This document shows, one piece after another, positions 45,044 to 55,524 of a stretch of DNA of 64,000 bases. The notes below the pieces were generated by a model that had not been told where the DNA came from, searched no databases, and was given only the letters and a program-made list of their open reading frames with translations. Origin of the DNA: Ewingella americana ATCC 33852 (lineage in GTDB: Bacteria; Pseudomonadota; Gammaproteobacteria; Enterobacterales; Enterobacteriaceae); the NCBI RefSeq assembly GCF_000735345.1, contig NZ_JMPJ01000040.1, positions 18,716 through 82,715 on the forward strand, given 5' to 3'. Position 1 is the first letter of the stretch. The number at the start of each line of letters is the position of its first letter. Position numbers and translations under genes: made by a program.

Positions 45044-46171
45044 ATGCATTGCGCACTTTATACCGCCGGGACCTGCCGTTCCTGCCAATGGCTGGACAAG
45101 CCTTACTCTCGCCAACTGGTCGATAAACAACAGGACCTGCAACAGCTGCTGGCTGACGTGGCGGTAGGCGAATGGCTGGAGCCGGTCACCGGGCCGGAAA
45201 GTGCGTTTCGCAACAAAGCTAAAATGGTGGTGAGTGGCAGCGTGGAGCGCCCGCTGCTCGGCATGCTGCATCGCGACGGCACGCCGGTGGATTTGTGCGA
45301 CTGCCCGCTGTATCCCGCCAGCTTCCCCGAGGTGTTTGGCGTGCTGAAAAGCTTTATCGCCCGCGCCGGACTCACTCCCTATAACGTCGCCCGCAAGCGC
45401 GGCGAGCTGAAATTCCTGCTATTAACTGAAAGCCAGAAAGAGGGCGGCATGATGCTGCGCTTTGTGCTGCGCTCCGAAGCCAAGCTGGCACAGCTGCGCG
45501 CCGCGCTGCCGTGGCTCCAGCAGCAGTTACCGCAGTTAAAGGTAATTTCCGCCAATATTCAGCCGGTGCATATGGCGATTCTCGAAGGCGAGCGCGAGAT
45601 TGCCCTGACCGAGCAGCAGGCGCTGGAAGAGGAGTTTAATCAGGTGCCGCTGTTTATCCGCCCGCAAAGTTTTTTCCAGACCAACCCGCAGGTGGCCGCC
45701 GCGCTGTATGCCACGGCGCGTGACTGGGTGCGCGAGCTGAATATCGGCAGCATGTGGGATCTGTTCTGCGGCGTCGGCGGCTTTGGCCTGCACTGCGCCA
45801 CGCCGGAGATGAAACTGACCGGGATTGAAATCAGCGCCGAGGCGATTGCCTGCGCCAAAGCCTCGGCCGCCCGATTGGGGCTGAAGCAGGTGGAGTTTCA
45901 GGCCTTGGATTCTACCGGCTTTGCCACCGCCAAAGAGAGCATTCCCGATCTGGTGCTGGTCAACCCGCCACGTCGCGGCATTGGTCAGGCACTCTGCGAC
46001 TATCTCAGCCGCATGGCTCCGCAAACCATTCTTTACTCCAGCTGTAATGCGCAGACTATGGCGAAAGACTTGGCCGCCATGCCGGATTACCGCGTCGAGC
46101 GCGTGCAGTTGTTCGACATGTTCCCGCACACCGCGCACTACGAAGTGTTAACGCTGCTTTCGCGCCGTTAA
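45044..46171 (+). CDS. rlmC: 23S rRNA (uracil-747) methyltransferase RlmC
   Basis: 375 aa, the family length. N-terminal Fe-S cysteines (Cys3, Cys11, Cys14 and CDCPLYP), SAM site ([14 protein letters not shown]), and the catalytic Cys in [14 protein letters not shown]. It methylates U747 of 23S rRNA at C5. Also called RumB/YbjF. Its TAA overlaps the TAA of convergent fliR in the shared palindrome TTAA. Confidence 0.94.
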   Translation: MHCALYTAGTCRSCQWLDKPYSRQLVDKQQDLQQLLADVAVGEWLEPVTGPESAFRNKAKMVVSGSVERPLLGMLHRDGTPVDLCDCPLYPASFPEVFGVLKSFIARAGLTPYNVARKRGELKFLLLTESQKEGGMMLRFVLRSEAKLAQLRAALPWLQQQLPQLKVISANIQPVHMAILEGEREIALTEQQALEEEFNQVPLFIRPQSFFQTNPQVAAALYATARDWVRELNIGSMWDLFCGVGGFGLHCATPEMKLTGIEISAEAIACAKASAARLGLKQVEFQALDSTGFATAKESIPDLVLVNPPRRGIGQALCDYLSRMAPQTILYSSCNAQTMAKDLAAMPDYRVERVQLFDMFPHTAHYEVLTLLSRR

Positions 46172-46953
46172 CGGTTCGCCATCTCGCCAAGGATAAGCAC
46201 CAGCTTATCGAAGGTTTCACTGAACAGGTGCTCGCTGAACGGCGCGAGCATCGGCATCATCAGGCTTATCGCCAAAATCCCAATACTCAGCGTCAGCGGG
46301 AAACCAATGACGAACACAGACAGCTGCGGCGTCACGCGGTTGAGCAGGCCGAGGCACATGTTGAGCGTCAGCAGCAGGGTGACAATCGGCAGGGCCAGCA
46401 TCAGGCCGCTGCTAAAGATCATACTCCCGCCTTTTGCCAATGCCATAAAGCCGTTGCCATTCAACGGATGAGAGCGAATAGGCAGGCTCTGGAAGCTGTC
46501 GGCCAGCAGCGATATCAGCCACAGATGGCCGTCAAAACTCAAAAACAGCAGCACCGCCAGCAGGTTGAGGATCTGCGCCAAAATCGGTGAGTTGAGGCGG
46601 TTGCTGGGGTCGAAGAAAGTAGCGAAGGAGATGCCCATTTGCAGGCCGATGATTTCACCCGCCATACGTACGGCGGCAAAGGCCAGCTGCATGGTTAAGC
46701 CCAAGGCGCTACCGATAATGATTTGCTGAACGGCCAGCCAGAGCGCGCCGCTGGAGAACATCGGCACCTCAATCGGCGGCAGGCTGGGGGCGATCAGGAA
46801 GGTGATCATCATGCCGAGGCCAAGCTTCACGCGCTTCGGCACCTGCTTTTCGCTGGTGACCGGCGCGGTGCTGATCAGCGCCAGAATGCGCAGCATCGGC
46901 CAGAAGTACATGCTGAGCCAGGCGGCAAGCTGGGTGCTGTCGAAGGAAACCAT
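46168..46953 (-). CDS. fliR: Flagellar export gate protein FliR
   Basis: 261 aa from ATG 46953 ([13 protein letters not shown]). Multiple transmembrane helices with the family patterns [27 protein letters not shown] and [13 protein letters not shown]-like stretches ([17 protein letters not shown]). It forms the core export gate with FliP and FliQ. A longer frame to 47025 overlaps fliQ and is not favoured. Last gene of the fliF-R run, without a terminator before rlmC. Confidence 0.94.
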   Translation of the reverse strand: MVSFDSTQLAAWLSMYFWPMLRILALISTAPVTSEKQVPKRVKLGLGMMITFLIAPSLPPIEVPMFSSGALWLAVQQIIIGSALGLTMQLAFAAVRMAGEIIGLQMGISFATFFDPSNRLNSPILAQILNLLAVLLFLSFDGHLWLISLLADSFQSLPIRSHPLNGNGFMALAKGGSMIFSSGLMLALPIVTLLLTLNMCLGLLNRVTPQLSVFVIGFPLTLSIGILAISLMMPMLAPFSEHLFSETFDKLVLILGEMANR

Positions 46954-46955
46954 GG

Positions 46956-47225
46956 CTAGCCGATGATGTAAGGCAGGCTGGTGAACAGCGTGCGCATGTA
47001 GTCCAGCAGCAGATTGAGCATCCACGGCCCGGCGATAACGATGGTTGCCACCACGGCCAGAATCTTCGGAATAAAGGAGAGGGTTTGTTCGTTGATCTGC
47101 GTTGCCGCCTGCAACAGGCTGACGATCAGGCCAGTCACCAGCGCTGCCAATAGCAGCGGCGCAGCCACCGCCAGCGCGATTTTCATCGCCTGATTACCTA
47201 TCGCCATTACCGATTCAGGAGTCAT
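46956..47225 (-). CDS. fliQ: Flagellar export gate protein FliQ
   Basis: 89 aa, the fixed family length, with two transmembrane hairpin helices ([24 protein letters not shown] and [24 protein letters not shown]). Conserved [13 protein letters not shown] lies between them. Part of the FliPQR gate. Two nt before fliR. Confidence 0.96.
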   Translation of the reverse strand: MTPESVMAIGNQAMKIALAVAAPLLLAALVTGLIVSLLQAATQINEQTLSFIPKILAVVATIVIAGPWMLNLLLDYMRTLFTSLPYIIG

Positions 47226-47257
47226 TTACTTTGTATTCCAATGTGAATGTGCTTGGG

Positions 47258-48004
47258 CTAGCTATAAAAACTCTGTGCCAACGAACCCAGCAGCAACTGC
47301 CAGCCGTCGACCAGTACAAACAGCATCAGCTTGAACGGTAGCGAGATGGTGGCGGGTGGCACCATCATCATACCCAGCGCCATCAGTACGCTGGCGACCA
47401 CCAGGTCGATGATCATAAAGGGAATAAAGACGGTGAAACCAATCTGGAACGCGGTTTTTAGCTCGCTGGTGACATAAGCGGGCAGCAGAATGCGCATCGG
47501 CACGGCTTCCGGGCCTGCCAGCGGCGGCAGATTGGCTAAACGGGCATACAGCGCGAGGTCGGTTTCACGGGTCTGGCGCAGCATAAACTGGCGCAGCGGC
47601 TCGGCACCTTTGTCCATCGCCACCTGCATGCTGATTTTGTCTTCGCTGAACGGCTGGTAGGCGTCGGTGTAGATTTTGTCGAACACCGGCGACATCACGA
47701 AAAAGGTCAGAAACAGCGCCAGTCCGAGCATCACTTGGTTCGGCGGCGCAGAAGGGGTCCCCAGCGCGTTTCGCAGCAAACCCAGCACGATAATAATGCG
47801 CGTAAAGCTGGTACACATCAGCAGCATGGCGGGCAGCAGGGTCAGGGTGGTGATGAACACCAGCGTTTGTACCGGCAGCGACCAGCTCTGTGCGCCATTC
47901 GACAATTGCTGGCTGACGATGCCCGGAAGTTGCGCGAAGGCGGCAGGACTTGCCAACAGCAGCAGCGGCAGGCTCCAGCGCAGAGAAGATTTCAGCACGC
48001 TCAT
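47258..48004 (-). CDS. fliP: Flagellar export gate protein FliP
   Basis: 248 aa with a signal sequence ([15 protein letters not shown]), the [26 protein letters not shown] helix, [16 protein letters not shown] and C-terminal membrane helices with [17 protein letters not shown]. It makes the pentameric pore of the export gate. Overlaps fliO by ATGA. Confidence 0.96.
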   Translation of the reverse strand: MSVLKSSLRWSLPLLLLASPAAFAQLPGIVSQQLSNGAQSWSLPVQTLVFITTLTLLPAMLLMCTSFTRIIIVLGLLRNALGTPSAPPNQVMLGLALFLTFFVMSPVFDKIYTDAYQPFSEDKISMQVAMDKGAEPLRQFMLRQTRETDLALYARLANLPPLAGPEAVPMRILLPAYVTSELKTAFQIGFTVFIPFMIIDLVVASVLMALGMMMVPPATISLPFKLMLFVLVDGWQLLLGSLAQSFYS

Positions 48005-48450
48005 TCTTTATTTCCCGGACGTTTCAGCACTTTGGTCAGCAGTTGAGCAAAATCAATCGGTTTCTGTGACGTTGTCACCTCGGCGCTCTCCGCAATCACC
48101 GGTGGTGAGCTCAGAGTATGCAGCGGGGTGATTTGATGCGAGGTCACGCCCAGCACCAGCCAGGTGTTATCCACTTCGACAATAACCACTTTCTCGGAAC
48201 GCCCGACCTGACAGCTGGCGGTGACCTTCAACAGCTTGGAATTCTTGGTCTGCGGCGCGAAGCCCAGACGTTTGGCTACCCAGCCAATCAGCAAAATCAG
48301 CAGCAAGATGCCGCCGAGCACGGTGCTCACCTGCGTTAACGCCGAGCCGGTCGGAATAGCGGGTGCAGTCTGTTGCTGCACCGTGCCATGGGTTGCCGTT
48401 GGCGTGATGTAAGGTGAATCGCTGTTGGTCGAGCTGTTAGCGGTAGTCAA
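48001..48450 (-). CDS. fliO: Flagellar export gate assembly protein FliO
   Basis: 149 aa from a TTG at 48450, the first possible start in the frame after an upstream stop. A hydrophilic N-terminal extension of about 45 residues precedes one transmembrane helix ([21 protein letters not shown]) and a cytoplasmic domain ([29 protein letters not shown]). FliO helps FliP assembly. It is longer than E. coli FliO at its N-terminus. Confidence 0.9.
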   Translation of the reverse strand: MTTANSSTNSDSPYITPTATHGTVQQQTAPAIPTGSALTQVSTVLGGILLLILLIGWVAKRLGFAPQTKNSKLLKVTASCQVGRSEKVVIVEVDNTWLVLGVTSHQITPLHTLSSPPVIAESAEVTTSQKPIDFAQLLTKVLKRPGNKE

Positions 48451-48462
48451 AGGAGTTTCTCA

Positions 48463-48882
48463 CTAGCGGCTCAGGCGACGCATACGCTCTGACGGGGTGA
48501 TGATGTCAGTGATGCGCACGCCGTATTTATCAGCAACCACCACCACTTCGCCTTGAGCAATCAGGTAGCCGTTGATCAGGATATCCAGCGGCTCGCCCGC
48601 CAGTCCGTCCAGCGCCACCACCGAACCCTGCGACAGGCGCAGCAGCTCTTTAATGGTCATCTTGGTGCGGCCCAGTTCAACCGTCAGCTTGACCGGGATA
48701 TCCAGAATCATGTCGATATCTTGCAGGCTGCCGGTGCCTTCTTGCGCGCCCAGCGCCGCGAACACGCCTTCGGTAGAAATTTTCTCATTGCCACCGGCGG
48801 CTTGCTGTTCGTTAAACGCATCAGCCCATAAATCGTCTACGTTTTCCGATCCGCTGTCAGACGGTTTATTGATGTCACTCAT
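48463..48882 (-). CDS. fliN: Flagellar motor switch protein FliN
   Basis: 139 aa from ATG 48882 (GAGG upstream; 48897 would add five residues). The C-terminal SpoA domain is intact: ILDIPVKLTVELGRTKMTIKELLRLSQGSVVALDGLAGEPLDI in outline. It is a C-ring component that binds CheY-P and FliH. It overlaps fliM by 8 nt. Confidence 0.95.
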   Translation of the reverse strand: MSDINKPSDSGSENVDDLWADAFNEQQAAGGNEKISTEGVFAALGAQEGTGSLQDIDMILDIPVKLTVELGRTKMTIKELLRLSQGSVVALDGLAGEPLDILINGYLIAQGEVVVVADKYGVRITDIITPSERMRRLSR

Positions 48883-49891
48883 GGGGCTGTTCCTCATCCA
48901 GGGAATTCAAAATTGGGTTAATCAAATGTTCAACGCGCAGGGCGTATTGTTCGCCAAGCGTGCCGTATTTACTGGTCAAGACCGGGACACCGTCGACGTG
49001 AGCGATCAGGCGGTCCGGCTTCTCAATCGGTAAAACGTCACCCGGCTGTAATTTGAGGATTTGCGACAATCGCAGTGGAATATCCACGAAGTTCGCCACC
49101 AGTTCGAGCTGTGAATGCTTCACCTGATGCACTAAGTTTTCGCGCCACTGACTCTCTTCATTGCGAGAGTTTTCTACCGGTGGGTTGGTTAACAGTTCGC
49201 GTATCGGTTCAATCATGCTGAACGGGATACAGATGTTGAAATCGCCACTCAGCGCGCCGATCTCCACATGGAATGGGGTGGTGACCACGATGTCGTTTGG
49301 CGACGAAGTGATGTTGGTGAATTTCACCTGCAGCTCGGCGCGAACGTACTCGACGCTCAGCTTATACACGCCGCTCCACGCATCCTGATAGGCATCGAGC
49401 GCCAGCGTCAGCATGCGTTTAATCACGCGCTGCTCGGTATGGGTGAATTCACGGCCTTCCACTTTGGTCGGGAAACGGCCGTCGCCGCCGAACAGGTTAT
49501 CCACCGCGATAAACACCAGACTTGGCGCGAAGACGAACAGCGCCGAACCGCGCAGCGGCTTCAGGTGGATCACGTTGAGGTTGGTCGGCACCGGCAGGTT
49601 GCGGGCAAACTCGTGGTAGGGCTGAATTTTGATCGGGCCTACCGTGATGTCCGGGCTGCGGCGCAATAAGTTGAACAGCCCCATGCGGAAGTGACGGGCA
49701 AAGCGCTCGTTGATGATCTCCAACGCCTGCAAACGCTCGCGAATAACGCGGCGCTGCGTGGTCGGGTCAAACGGCTTAACGCCATCGTCAACCTTAGAGG
49801 CACTGTTATCAACCGGTTGCGCGCTGTCGCCGTCGCTATCGCCGTTAAGCAGTGCGTCAATCTCGGCCTGTGAAAGAATGCTGTCGCCCAT
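48875..49891 (-). CDS. fliM: Flagellar motor switch protein FliM
   Basis: 338 aa. The N-terminal CheY-P binding segment is ILSQAEIDALLNGD (about 4-17). The central CheC-like domain includes NLNVIHLKPLRGSALFVF, and the C-terminal SpoA domain includes VDIPLRLSQILKLQPGDVLPI. It sets rotor direction in the C ring. Confidence 0.96.
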   Translation of the reverse strand: MGDSILSQAEIDALLNGDSDGDSAQPVDNSASKVDDGVKPFDPTTQRRVIRERLQALEIINERFARHFRMGLFNLLRRSPDITVGPIKIQPYHEFARNLPVPTNLNVIHLKPLRGSALFVFAPSLVFIAVDNLFGGDGRFPTKVEGREFTHTEQRVIKRMLTLALDAYQDAWSGVYKLSVEYVRAELQVKFTNITSSPNDIVVTTPFHVEIGALSGDFNICIPFSMIEPIRELLTNPPVENSRNEESQWRENLVHQVKHSQLELVANFVDIPLRLSQILKLQPGDVLPIEKPDRLIAHVDGVPVLTSKYGTLGEQYALRVEHLINPILNSLDEEQPHE

Positions 49892-49898
49892 AATTTGA

Positions 49899-50393
49899 TT
49901 ATCGCAGTATGAAAGCAGTGAAAAGCACGTCGCTGATCACCTGATTAGGCTGACCTTTGACAAAAGGAGTACTCAAAACTTGTTTGATGTCCGTGATCAG
50001 CTGCTGCTTGCCCGCTTCGCTGACCAGATCAGAGCTTTTCTGGCGAGAGAGCAGTAACAGCAGGCGGCTGCGGACTTCTGGCAGATATTCGTTCAGCGCG
50101 GTGCGGTTTTTCTCATCCGGCAGGCGCAACGTCAGGCCGATATACAGCACGCGATCTGGGTTGTTATCTGCGTTTTGCAGATTAACCGTGAAGGTGTCCA
50201 GCGCCAGAAAAACAGGCGGAGCAGGCGGTTCCTCTTTCTTAACCTGAGCTGCGCCGGGCGCAGACGATTGACCTTGCAGCATCCACCAGGCGTAACCACC
50301 TCCGGCCGCGGCAATCAGAGCCAGCAGAACCAATAGGATGATTAATTTTGAGCGCTTACCTTTTCGCTTGGTCGCAATAGCAGAGTCAGACAT
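49899..50393 (-). CDS. fliL: Flagellar basal body protein FliL
   Basis: 164 aa: a short cytoplasmic N-terminus, one transmembrane helix ([23 protein letters not shown], about 16-39), a Pro/Ala linker and a periplasmic stomatin-like domain ([17 protein letters not shown] ... YIGLTLRL). It supports the stators around the motor. First of fliLMNOPQR, 149 nt after fliK. Confidence 0.95.
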   Translation of the reverse strand: MSDSAIATKRKGKRSKLIILLVLLALIAAAGGGYAWWMLQGQSSAPGAAQVKKEEPPAPPVFLALDTFTVNLQNADNNPDRVLYIGLTLRLPDEKNRTALNEYLPEVRSRLLLLLSRQKSSDLVSEAGKQQLITDIKQVLSTPFVKGQPNQVISDVLFTAFILR

Positions 50394-50542
50394 GGATAAG
50401 GGAATTTCCTGTAAATGATAATTCTGTGAATGATTATCCCGCCTATCCCCAATTTCAATAGAGGGAATAGGCGGGTTAAACGCGGTTAGCTCTGCCGTTT
50501 ACCCGCTATCTTTCAACGTATAGCGGGGGCAAATAGGGGCAA

Positions 50543-51913
50543 TCAGGCGAAGATATCGACGCCGCCTTTGCCGCTAGCCAACTGCTGAAGCGAGGCTGGA
50601 ACGGGAAGGGCGTCGCTGGCCGAGGCTGTGCCAACGCCGTTAAACGCGGCCCAGCTGGCATCACTGCCTTGCGATGAGCCTGATTGCTGACCAAATTGCT
50701 GCTGCGCGCCATTAGAAGCCTGCTGCCACTGCGAGGTGTCGCTGCTGACATTGGTCTGGTTCAGGTTAATGCCGCTGTCAGCCAGCGAGGTGCGCAGCTG
50801 CGGCATGGCGGCTTCCAGCGCGGCACGCACGCCGCTGTGGCCGGAAACAAAGTGCATCTGCGCCTGACCGTCTTCAATCTTCATGCTTATCTGGATTGAA
50901 CCCAGATCCTGCGGATGCAGGCGAAGCTCGGCGGTTTGCTGGCCTTGACGGTTAAACATCAAGACTTGCTGACCCAACTGCTGCTGCCACTCCGGGCTGC
51001 CCAACTGCGCATTAAGCTGCGGCACGTTAGGGGCCGAAACCAGCGTGGTGCTGGTTGGCGTGCTCGACACCGGTACCGAAGAGGCCGCCATCGCGGCACT
51101 GTTCACCTGATTGAGGTTTTGCAGCAGCGCGCTATTATCGCCGTGCTTCACATCGGTGCTGTTCTGCTGGACAGTCGCGCCGTTGGCCGCGCTGCTCATG
51201 GCCGCCAATGCAGTGTTGAAATCGTTCGACTTGCTGGTCGCCGCGCGGGCGTCGCCGTGCTGGCTAACCACTTTGCCGCTGGTGTCGGTCACGGCGGTTT
51301 TATGGTCTGCGGCCTTGTCGTCACCCTGCGCGAGCAGTGATTTGGCGTCGCCACTCAGTGCCTGAAGCAGGGCGGTTTTATCTTTATTATCGCCGTTATT
51401 GGCCAATGCGCCATTTTGCGCCGAGGCGGCAGTGGCTGGCGTCACTTGGGCCGCAGGCTGGGCGGCGAGCATGGCGAACAGCGCCTGAATCGGCAGGGCG
51501 TTGGCGTCTGGGCTTGCCGGGTCTTTAGTCTCTTCTTGGTCACCGAGGGCGGCATTTTTCAGCTGGCTGGCATCGGCAGTTTTCAAGTTGCCGTTCGGCA
51601 GAGCCTGAATCGCCGCCATGATTTGGCTCAGCTGATTGTCGTCGAGCGACAGCGTGCCTTCCTGCTCGCCGCTATTCACCGCCTGTGTCAGGCTGTTTTT
51701 ATCCACCACCTGACCCTTGGCCGCCAGTTGCTGGCCTAACTGACCAAGCTGCGAACTGAGTTTTGGCCCAAGCTGGGCTTCCAACTGGCTGGCAAAATCT
51801 TGCGTCGAATTACCGGCGTCGAGGTCGGCCAGCAGGGCGGCTGCCCCGGTTGCTTTGCCGTGTCCGGCACCTTTAACCGCGGAGGCAGCGGCGGGCTGAA
51901 TATTCATATTCAT
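50543..51913 (-). CDS. fliK: Flagellar hook-length control protein FliK
   Basis: 456 aa. The N-terminal two thirds are low-complexity, Ala/Gln/Asp-rich and disordered, as expected for the molecular ruler. The C-terminal domain (about 300-400; PEWQQQLGQQVLMFNRQGQQTAELRLHPQDLGSIQISM in outline) is the FliK type that contacts FlhB to switch export specificity. Its start overlaps the fliJ stop (ATGA). Its FlhB partner is frameshifted here. Confidence 0.94.
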   Translation of the reverse strand: MNMNIQPAAASAVKGAGHGKATGAAALLADLDAGNSTQDFASQLEAQLGPKLSSQLGQLGQQLAAKGQVVDKNSLTQAVNSGEQEGTLSLDDNQLSQIMAAIQALPNGNLKTADASQLKNAALGDQEETKDPASPDANALPIQALFAMLAAQPAAQVTPATAASAQNGALANNGDNKDKTALLQALSGDAKSLLAQGDDKAADHKTAVTDTSGKVVSQHGDARAATSKSNDFNTALAAMSSAANGATVQQNSTDVKHGDNSALLQNLNQVNSAAMAASSVPVSSTPTSTTLVSAPNVPQLNAQLGSPEWQQQLGQQVLMFNRQGQQTAELRLHPQDLGSIQISMKIEDGQAQMHFVSGHSGVRAALEAAMPQLRTSLADSGINLNQTNVSSDTSQWQQASNGAQQQFGQQSGSSQGSDASWAAFNGVGTASASDALPVPASLQQLASGKGGVDIFA

Positions 51914-52356
51914 GACTGTGATTTCCTATGAGTTCCGCGCTGGGCGAATTCATCCGTTTGTTTTTGATCCAGCCGGTTGGCCTGCACCCGTTGCTGCTCG
52001 CTGGCGCGACTTTGCAACGTCTGGTAGGCGTTGAGCCGCTGCTGCTTGTCCTGCCACTGGCTGACGGCGGCGTCCAGACGCTGGTTCCACTGGGTCAGCT
52101 GCTGGCGATGCTGGTCGATAGCCACTTCCAGCGTCGAAATAAACTGTTGATAGTTCTGCCACGTATTGGCAGCAATCCCGCCAGTCATGGTGGTGTTGAG
52201 CTTCTGTCGGTACTCATTCTGGTAATTGAGCAGCATCGACAACTGTTCTTGCACCTGACCGTGCGACTTGCGGACCTGACCTAAATGGTTGGTCGCCTGA
52301 TCCAACGCTTTCTGCGCCAGAGAGCAGAGAGTGACTAAAGGTGATGAACTTTCCAT
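51910..52356 (-). CDS. fliJ: Flagellar export chaperone FliJ
   Basis: 148 aa, almost wholly a two-helix coiled coil (repeated Gln/Leu/Arg heptads, HLGQVRKSHGQVQEQLSMLLNYQNEYRQKLN in outline). FliJ acts as the stalk of the FliI ring and links it to FlhA. ATG 52356 has GAGGA 7 nt upstream. Confidence 0.93.
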   Translation of the reverse strand: MESSSPLVTLCSLAQKALDQATNHLGQVRKSHGQVQEQLSMLLNYQNEYRQKLNTTMTGGIAANTWQNYQQFISTLEVAIDQHRQQLTQWNQRLDAAVSQWQDKQQRLNAYQTLQSRASEQQRVQANRLDQKQTDEFAQRGTHRKSQS

Positions 52357-52374
52357 ACACAAGTCCTCTGGTTA

Positions 52375-53739
52375 TTAGCTCGGTAACATCATCTTCAATT
52401 GCAAGCAGGCGTCTTCGTAGGAGCTGCGCTCCATGATGTCCTGCTGCAAGAAGTCTTCCATTTGCGGGTAGAGCCGAATGGCGCGATCCAGCATCGGGTC
52501 ACTGCCTGCGGCGTAAGCTCCGACGCTCACCAGATCGCGGTTGCGCTGGTAACTCGACAGCAGTTGTTTGAAGTCGCGCACGCGACCGTACTGGTTATCG
52601 TCAATCAGGGCGGTCATGGCGCGGCTGATGGAGGCTTCGATATCAATTGCCGGGTAGTGGCCGGATTCTGCCAGACGGCGCGACAGCACCACGTGGCCGT
52701 CAAGAATGGCGCGCGCGGAGTCGGCAATCGGGTCCTGCTGGTCATCACCTTCGGTCAGCACCGTGTAGAAAGCGGTGATCGAGCCGCCGCCGCTGATGCC
52801 GTTACCGGCGCGTTCAACCAGCGCGGGCAGCTTGGCGAACACGGACGGCGGGTAGCCTTTGGTGGCCGGCGGCTCGCCGATAGCCAAGGCAATCTCACGC
52901 TGCGCCATGGCGTAGCGGGTCAGGGAGTCCATGATCAGCAGCACGTGCTGGCCGCGATCGCGGAAATCTTCCGCAATACGGGTGGCGTAAGCCGCGCCCT
53001 GCATACGCAGCAGCGGGGAGACATCCGCCGGGGCGGCGATCACCACCGCGCGAGCGCGGCCTTCGTCACCCAAAATATTTTCGATAAAGTCTTTAACTTC
53101 GCGACCACGCTCACCAATCAGCCCGACCACAATCACGTCGGCTTGGGTGTAGCGCGCCATCATGCCGAGCAGCACCGATTTGCCCACGCCGGACCCGGCA
53201 AACAGGCCCATACGCTGCCCGCGACCGACGGTCAGCAGGGAGTTAATCGCTCGCACGCCGACGTCGAGCACGTCAGTGATTGGCGTGCGCTGTAACGGGT
53301 TGAAAGGAGGGGTAATTAGCGCGGCGCGATAGCCAGTATCCGGCGGCGGTAGGCCGTCGAGCGGCTTGGCGCTGCCGTCGAGCACGCGGCCCAGCAGCTG
53401 TGGCCCGAGGGGCAGCTGTTTACCGGCGGTGTGGCCCTCTGGCGAGATGCGGGCATACACTCGCGCGCCCGGCAGAATGCCTTCCACTTCTTCCAGCGGC
53501 ATTAAAAACAGGTGCTGGCCGTTAAAACCGACCACTTCGCTTTCGACTTCCTGCACCACATTGCCGTCATGGCGTTCAATCAGGCAGGTCGCGCCAAGGG
53601 GGAGTTGCAGTCCGGTGGCTTCGAGCACCAGCCCGGTGGCGCGGGTCAGGCGACCGTAGCGGCGCAGCGCAGGGGTGCGCTCCATGCGCTTTTCAGCGTC
53701 ATCGAGGGTTTTTAGCAACCGGCTGAGGCGGGCGGTCAT
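52375..53739 (-). CDS. fliI: Flagellum-specific ATPase FliI
   Basis: 454 aa, similar to F1-ATPase beta. Walker A is GSGVGKS (182-188); Walker B is in [14 protein letters not shown]; the catalytic Glu lies in [13 protein letters not shown]. It powers or primes substrate entry to the export gate with FliH. Start overlaps the fliH stop by one base. Confidence 0.97.
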   Translation of the reverse strand: MTARLSRLLKTLDDAEKRMERTPALRRYGRLTRATGLVLEATGLQLPLGATCLIERHDGNVVQEVESEVVGFNGQHLFLMPLEEVEGILPGARVYARISPEGHTAGKQLPLGPQLLGRVLDGSAKPLDGLPPPDTGYRAALITPPFNPLQRTPITDVLDVGVRAINSLLTVGRGQRMGLFAGSGVGKSVLLGMMARYTQADVIVVGLIGERGREVKDFIENILGDEGRARAVVIAAPADVSPLLRMQGAAYATRIAEDFRDRGQHVLLIMDSLTRYAMAQREIALAIGEPPATKGYPPSVFAKLPALVERAGNGISGGGSITAFYTVLTEGDDQQDPIADSARAILDGHVVLSRRLAESGHYPAIDIEASISRAMTALIDDNQYGRVRDFKQLLSSYQRNRDLVSVGAYAAGSDPMLDRAIRLYPQMEDFLQQDIMERSSYEDACLQLKMMLPS

Positions 53740-54539
53740 CAGAGATCACCCGGTGCCGCGAGGCGGCAGAGTTCGTGCCAGCGAGTCGCCAGCGAGGCGT
53801 CCATATCACCGTCTTCGGCGCTGACTTTACAGCCACCGGCGTGGATCTGGCTGTCAGCCAGCAGACGCCAGCTGTGCAGGCTGAGGGTGACGCCAAGATG
53901 CTGCTCAACGCGCTCGAAATCAGCCGGGTTAACCCGAAGCTGCGGCTTGCCTTTGAACATCGGCTCTTGCTGGATCAACTGTTGAATCTGAGTCAGCAGG
54001 GCGGAGCCGTCGCAAATCGGCGGCTGGCCGAGCACCTGCTTGGCGGCGGTCAGCGCCATTTGCATCAGGCGCGAAGCAATCACGCTGTCCAGCGCGTCCA
54101 GCGTCTGCTGGAAGTCAGTGACCAGATGCTGCCAGTGCTCGGTGAGCACCGCCTGATGCTGTTGCGCTTCTTGCAGGCCTTGCTGCTGGCCCGCTTCCTG
54201 ACCGGCCTGGTAGCCAGCCTGATAACCTTGCTGTTTGCCCGCTTCAAAGCCTTGCTGGTGACCCTGCTGCTGCGCCTGAATTTGCAGACGTTGCAGCTCG
54301 TTCTGGTCAACCTGAAACTGGCTCAGCGTCTCGCCGCTCTCAGTCTCGTGCTCTTCGCCATCTTCTTCACCAAACAGCGGTTCGATCGGCGTTTTGTACT
54401 CTTTACTCGAGTAAGAGGGCATATTGAGGTCGTTGAGCTTCCACGGCTGCCATGGCAGGGCGTTGAGCTGTTCGGCTTTGCGCTCGGCCAGCGTCTTTTT
54501 CTCGGCCGGTTGGTCTTGTGGCGTCAGGGCATCAGACAT
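53739..54539 (-). CDS. fliH: Flagellar export regulator FliH
   Basis: 266 aa from ATG 54539, which overlaps the fliG stop region. N-terminal Trp/Leu segment ([15 protein letters not shown]), a Gln-rich central coiled coil with GxxxG repeats ([21 protein letters not shown]) and a C-terminal FliI-binding domain. It inhibits FliI and anchors it to FliN. A start seven codons upstream is possible. Confidence 0.94.
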   Translation of the reverse strand: MSDALTPQDQPAEKKTLAERKAEQLNALPWQPWKLNDLNMPSYSSKEYKTPIEPLFGEEDGEEHETESGETLSQFQVDQNELQRLQIQAQQQGHQQGFEAGKQQGYQAGYQAGQEAGQQQGLQEAQQHQAVLTEHWQHLVTDFQQTLDALDSVIASRLMQMALTAAKQVLGQPPICDGSALLTQIQQLIQQEPMFKGKPQLRVNPADFERVEQHLGVTLSLHSWRLLADSQIHAGGCKVSAEDGDMDASLATRWHELCRLAAPGDL

Positions 54540-55524
54540 AGGTATCTTCGCCTCCGCCAATCATCATCTCGCCAGACTCGGCCAGACGACGCACAGTTTG
54601 CAGAATGGCTTTCTGTTCGTTTTCCACCAGAGACATGCGCATCGGGCCACGGTTTGCCAAGTCGTCGCGCAGAATATCGGCAGCGCGTTGTGACATGTTG
54701 CGCAGGAATTTCTCGCGCAGCGGCGCTTCGGCACCTTTCAATGCAACCAGCAGCGATTCGCCTTCGATCTCTTGCAACAGGCGCTGGATACTGCGGTCGT
54801 CGACGTCCACCAAGTTCTCGAACAGGAACATTTCGTCGATGATTTTCTGCGCCAGCTCGCCGTCGTAGCCACGCATTGCTTCGATAACCGCTTCTTCCTG
54901 CTGGCTTTTCATCAAGTTGATGATCTCCGCCGCAGTACGAATACCGCCCATCTTCGAACGTTTGAGGTTCTGGCCGTCGAGCAGGTTGTTGAGCACTTCG
55001 GTCAGCTCGGCGAGGGCCGCAGGCTGTACGCCGCCGAATGTGGCGATACGCAGCATGACGTCGTTGCGCTGGCGCTCGTCGAACAGCGCCAGAATGTCCG
55101 CTGCCTGACCGCGTTTCAGGTGCACCAGAATGGTGGCGATGATCTGCGGATGTTCGTCGCGGATCAGGTCGGCCGCAATCTGTGGCTCCATGAAGTTGAG
55201 GGTTTCCATGCCGGTGGTGGTTTCGCGCGACTCGAGAATGTCTTCCAGCAGGCTGGCGGCGCGCTCTTCGCCCAAGGCTTTAGTCAGTACCGAACGCAGG
55301 TACTCGCTGGTGTTAACACTCAACGCGGCGTACTGCTCGGATTCGTCTTCAAACTCGCTCAGCACGTCGCTGAGCTGTTTGTTGGAAATCTGATGGATGT
55401 TGGCCATCGCGCCACTGATTTGCTGAACTTCACGCGGGTTAAGGTGCTTGAACACCTCCACCGCGCGGTCTTCACCCAGCGTGACCATCAGGATGGCGCT
55501 TTTTTCGGTTCCGGTCATAGTCAT
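54532..55524 (-). CDS. fliG: Flagellar motor switch protein FliG
   Basis: 330 aa from ATG 55524 ([14 protein letters not shown]), overlapping the fliF stop as ATGA. The armadillo-like N and middle domains include the [13 protein letters not shown] motif, and the C-terminal torque helix carries the conserved charged residues ([25 protein letters not shown]). It transmits torque from the stator to the MS ring. A start at 55545 would add seven residues. Confidence 0.96.
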   Translation of the reverse strand: MTMTGTEKSAILMVTLGEDRAVEVFKHLNPREVQQISGAMANIHQISNKQLSDVLSEFEDESEQYAALSVNTSEYLRSVLTKALGEERAASLLEDILESRETTTGMETLNFMEPQIAADLIRDEHPQIIATILVHLKRGQAADILALFDERQRNDVMLRIATFGGVQPAALAELTEVLNNLLDGQNLKRSKMGGIRTAAEIINLMKSQQEEAVIEAMRGYDGELAQKIIDEMFLFENLVDVDDRSIQRLLQEIEGESLLVALKGAEAPLREKFLRNMSQRAADILRDDLANRGPMRMSLVENEQKAILQTVRRLAESGEMMIGGGEDTYV

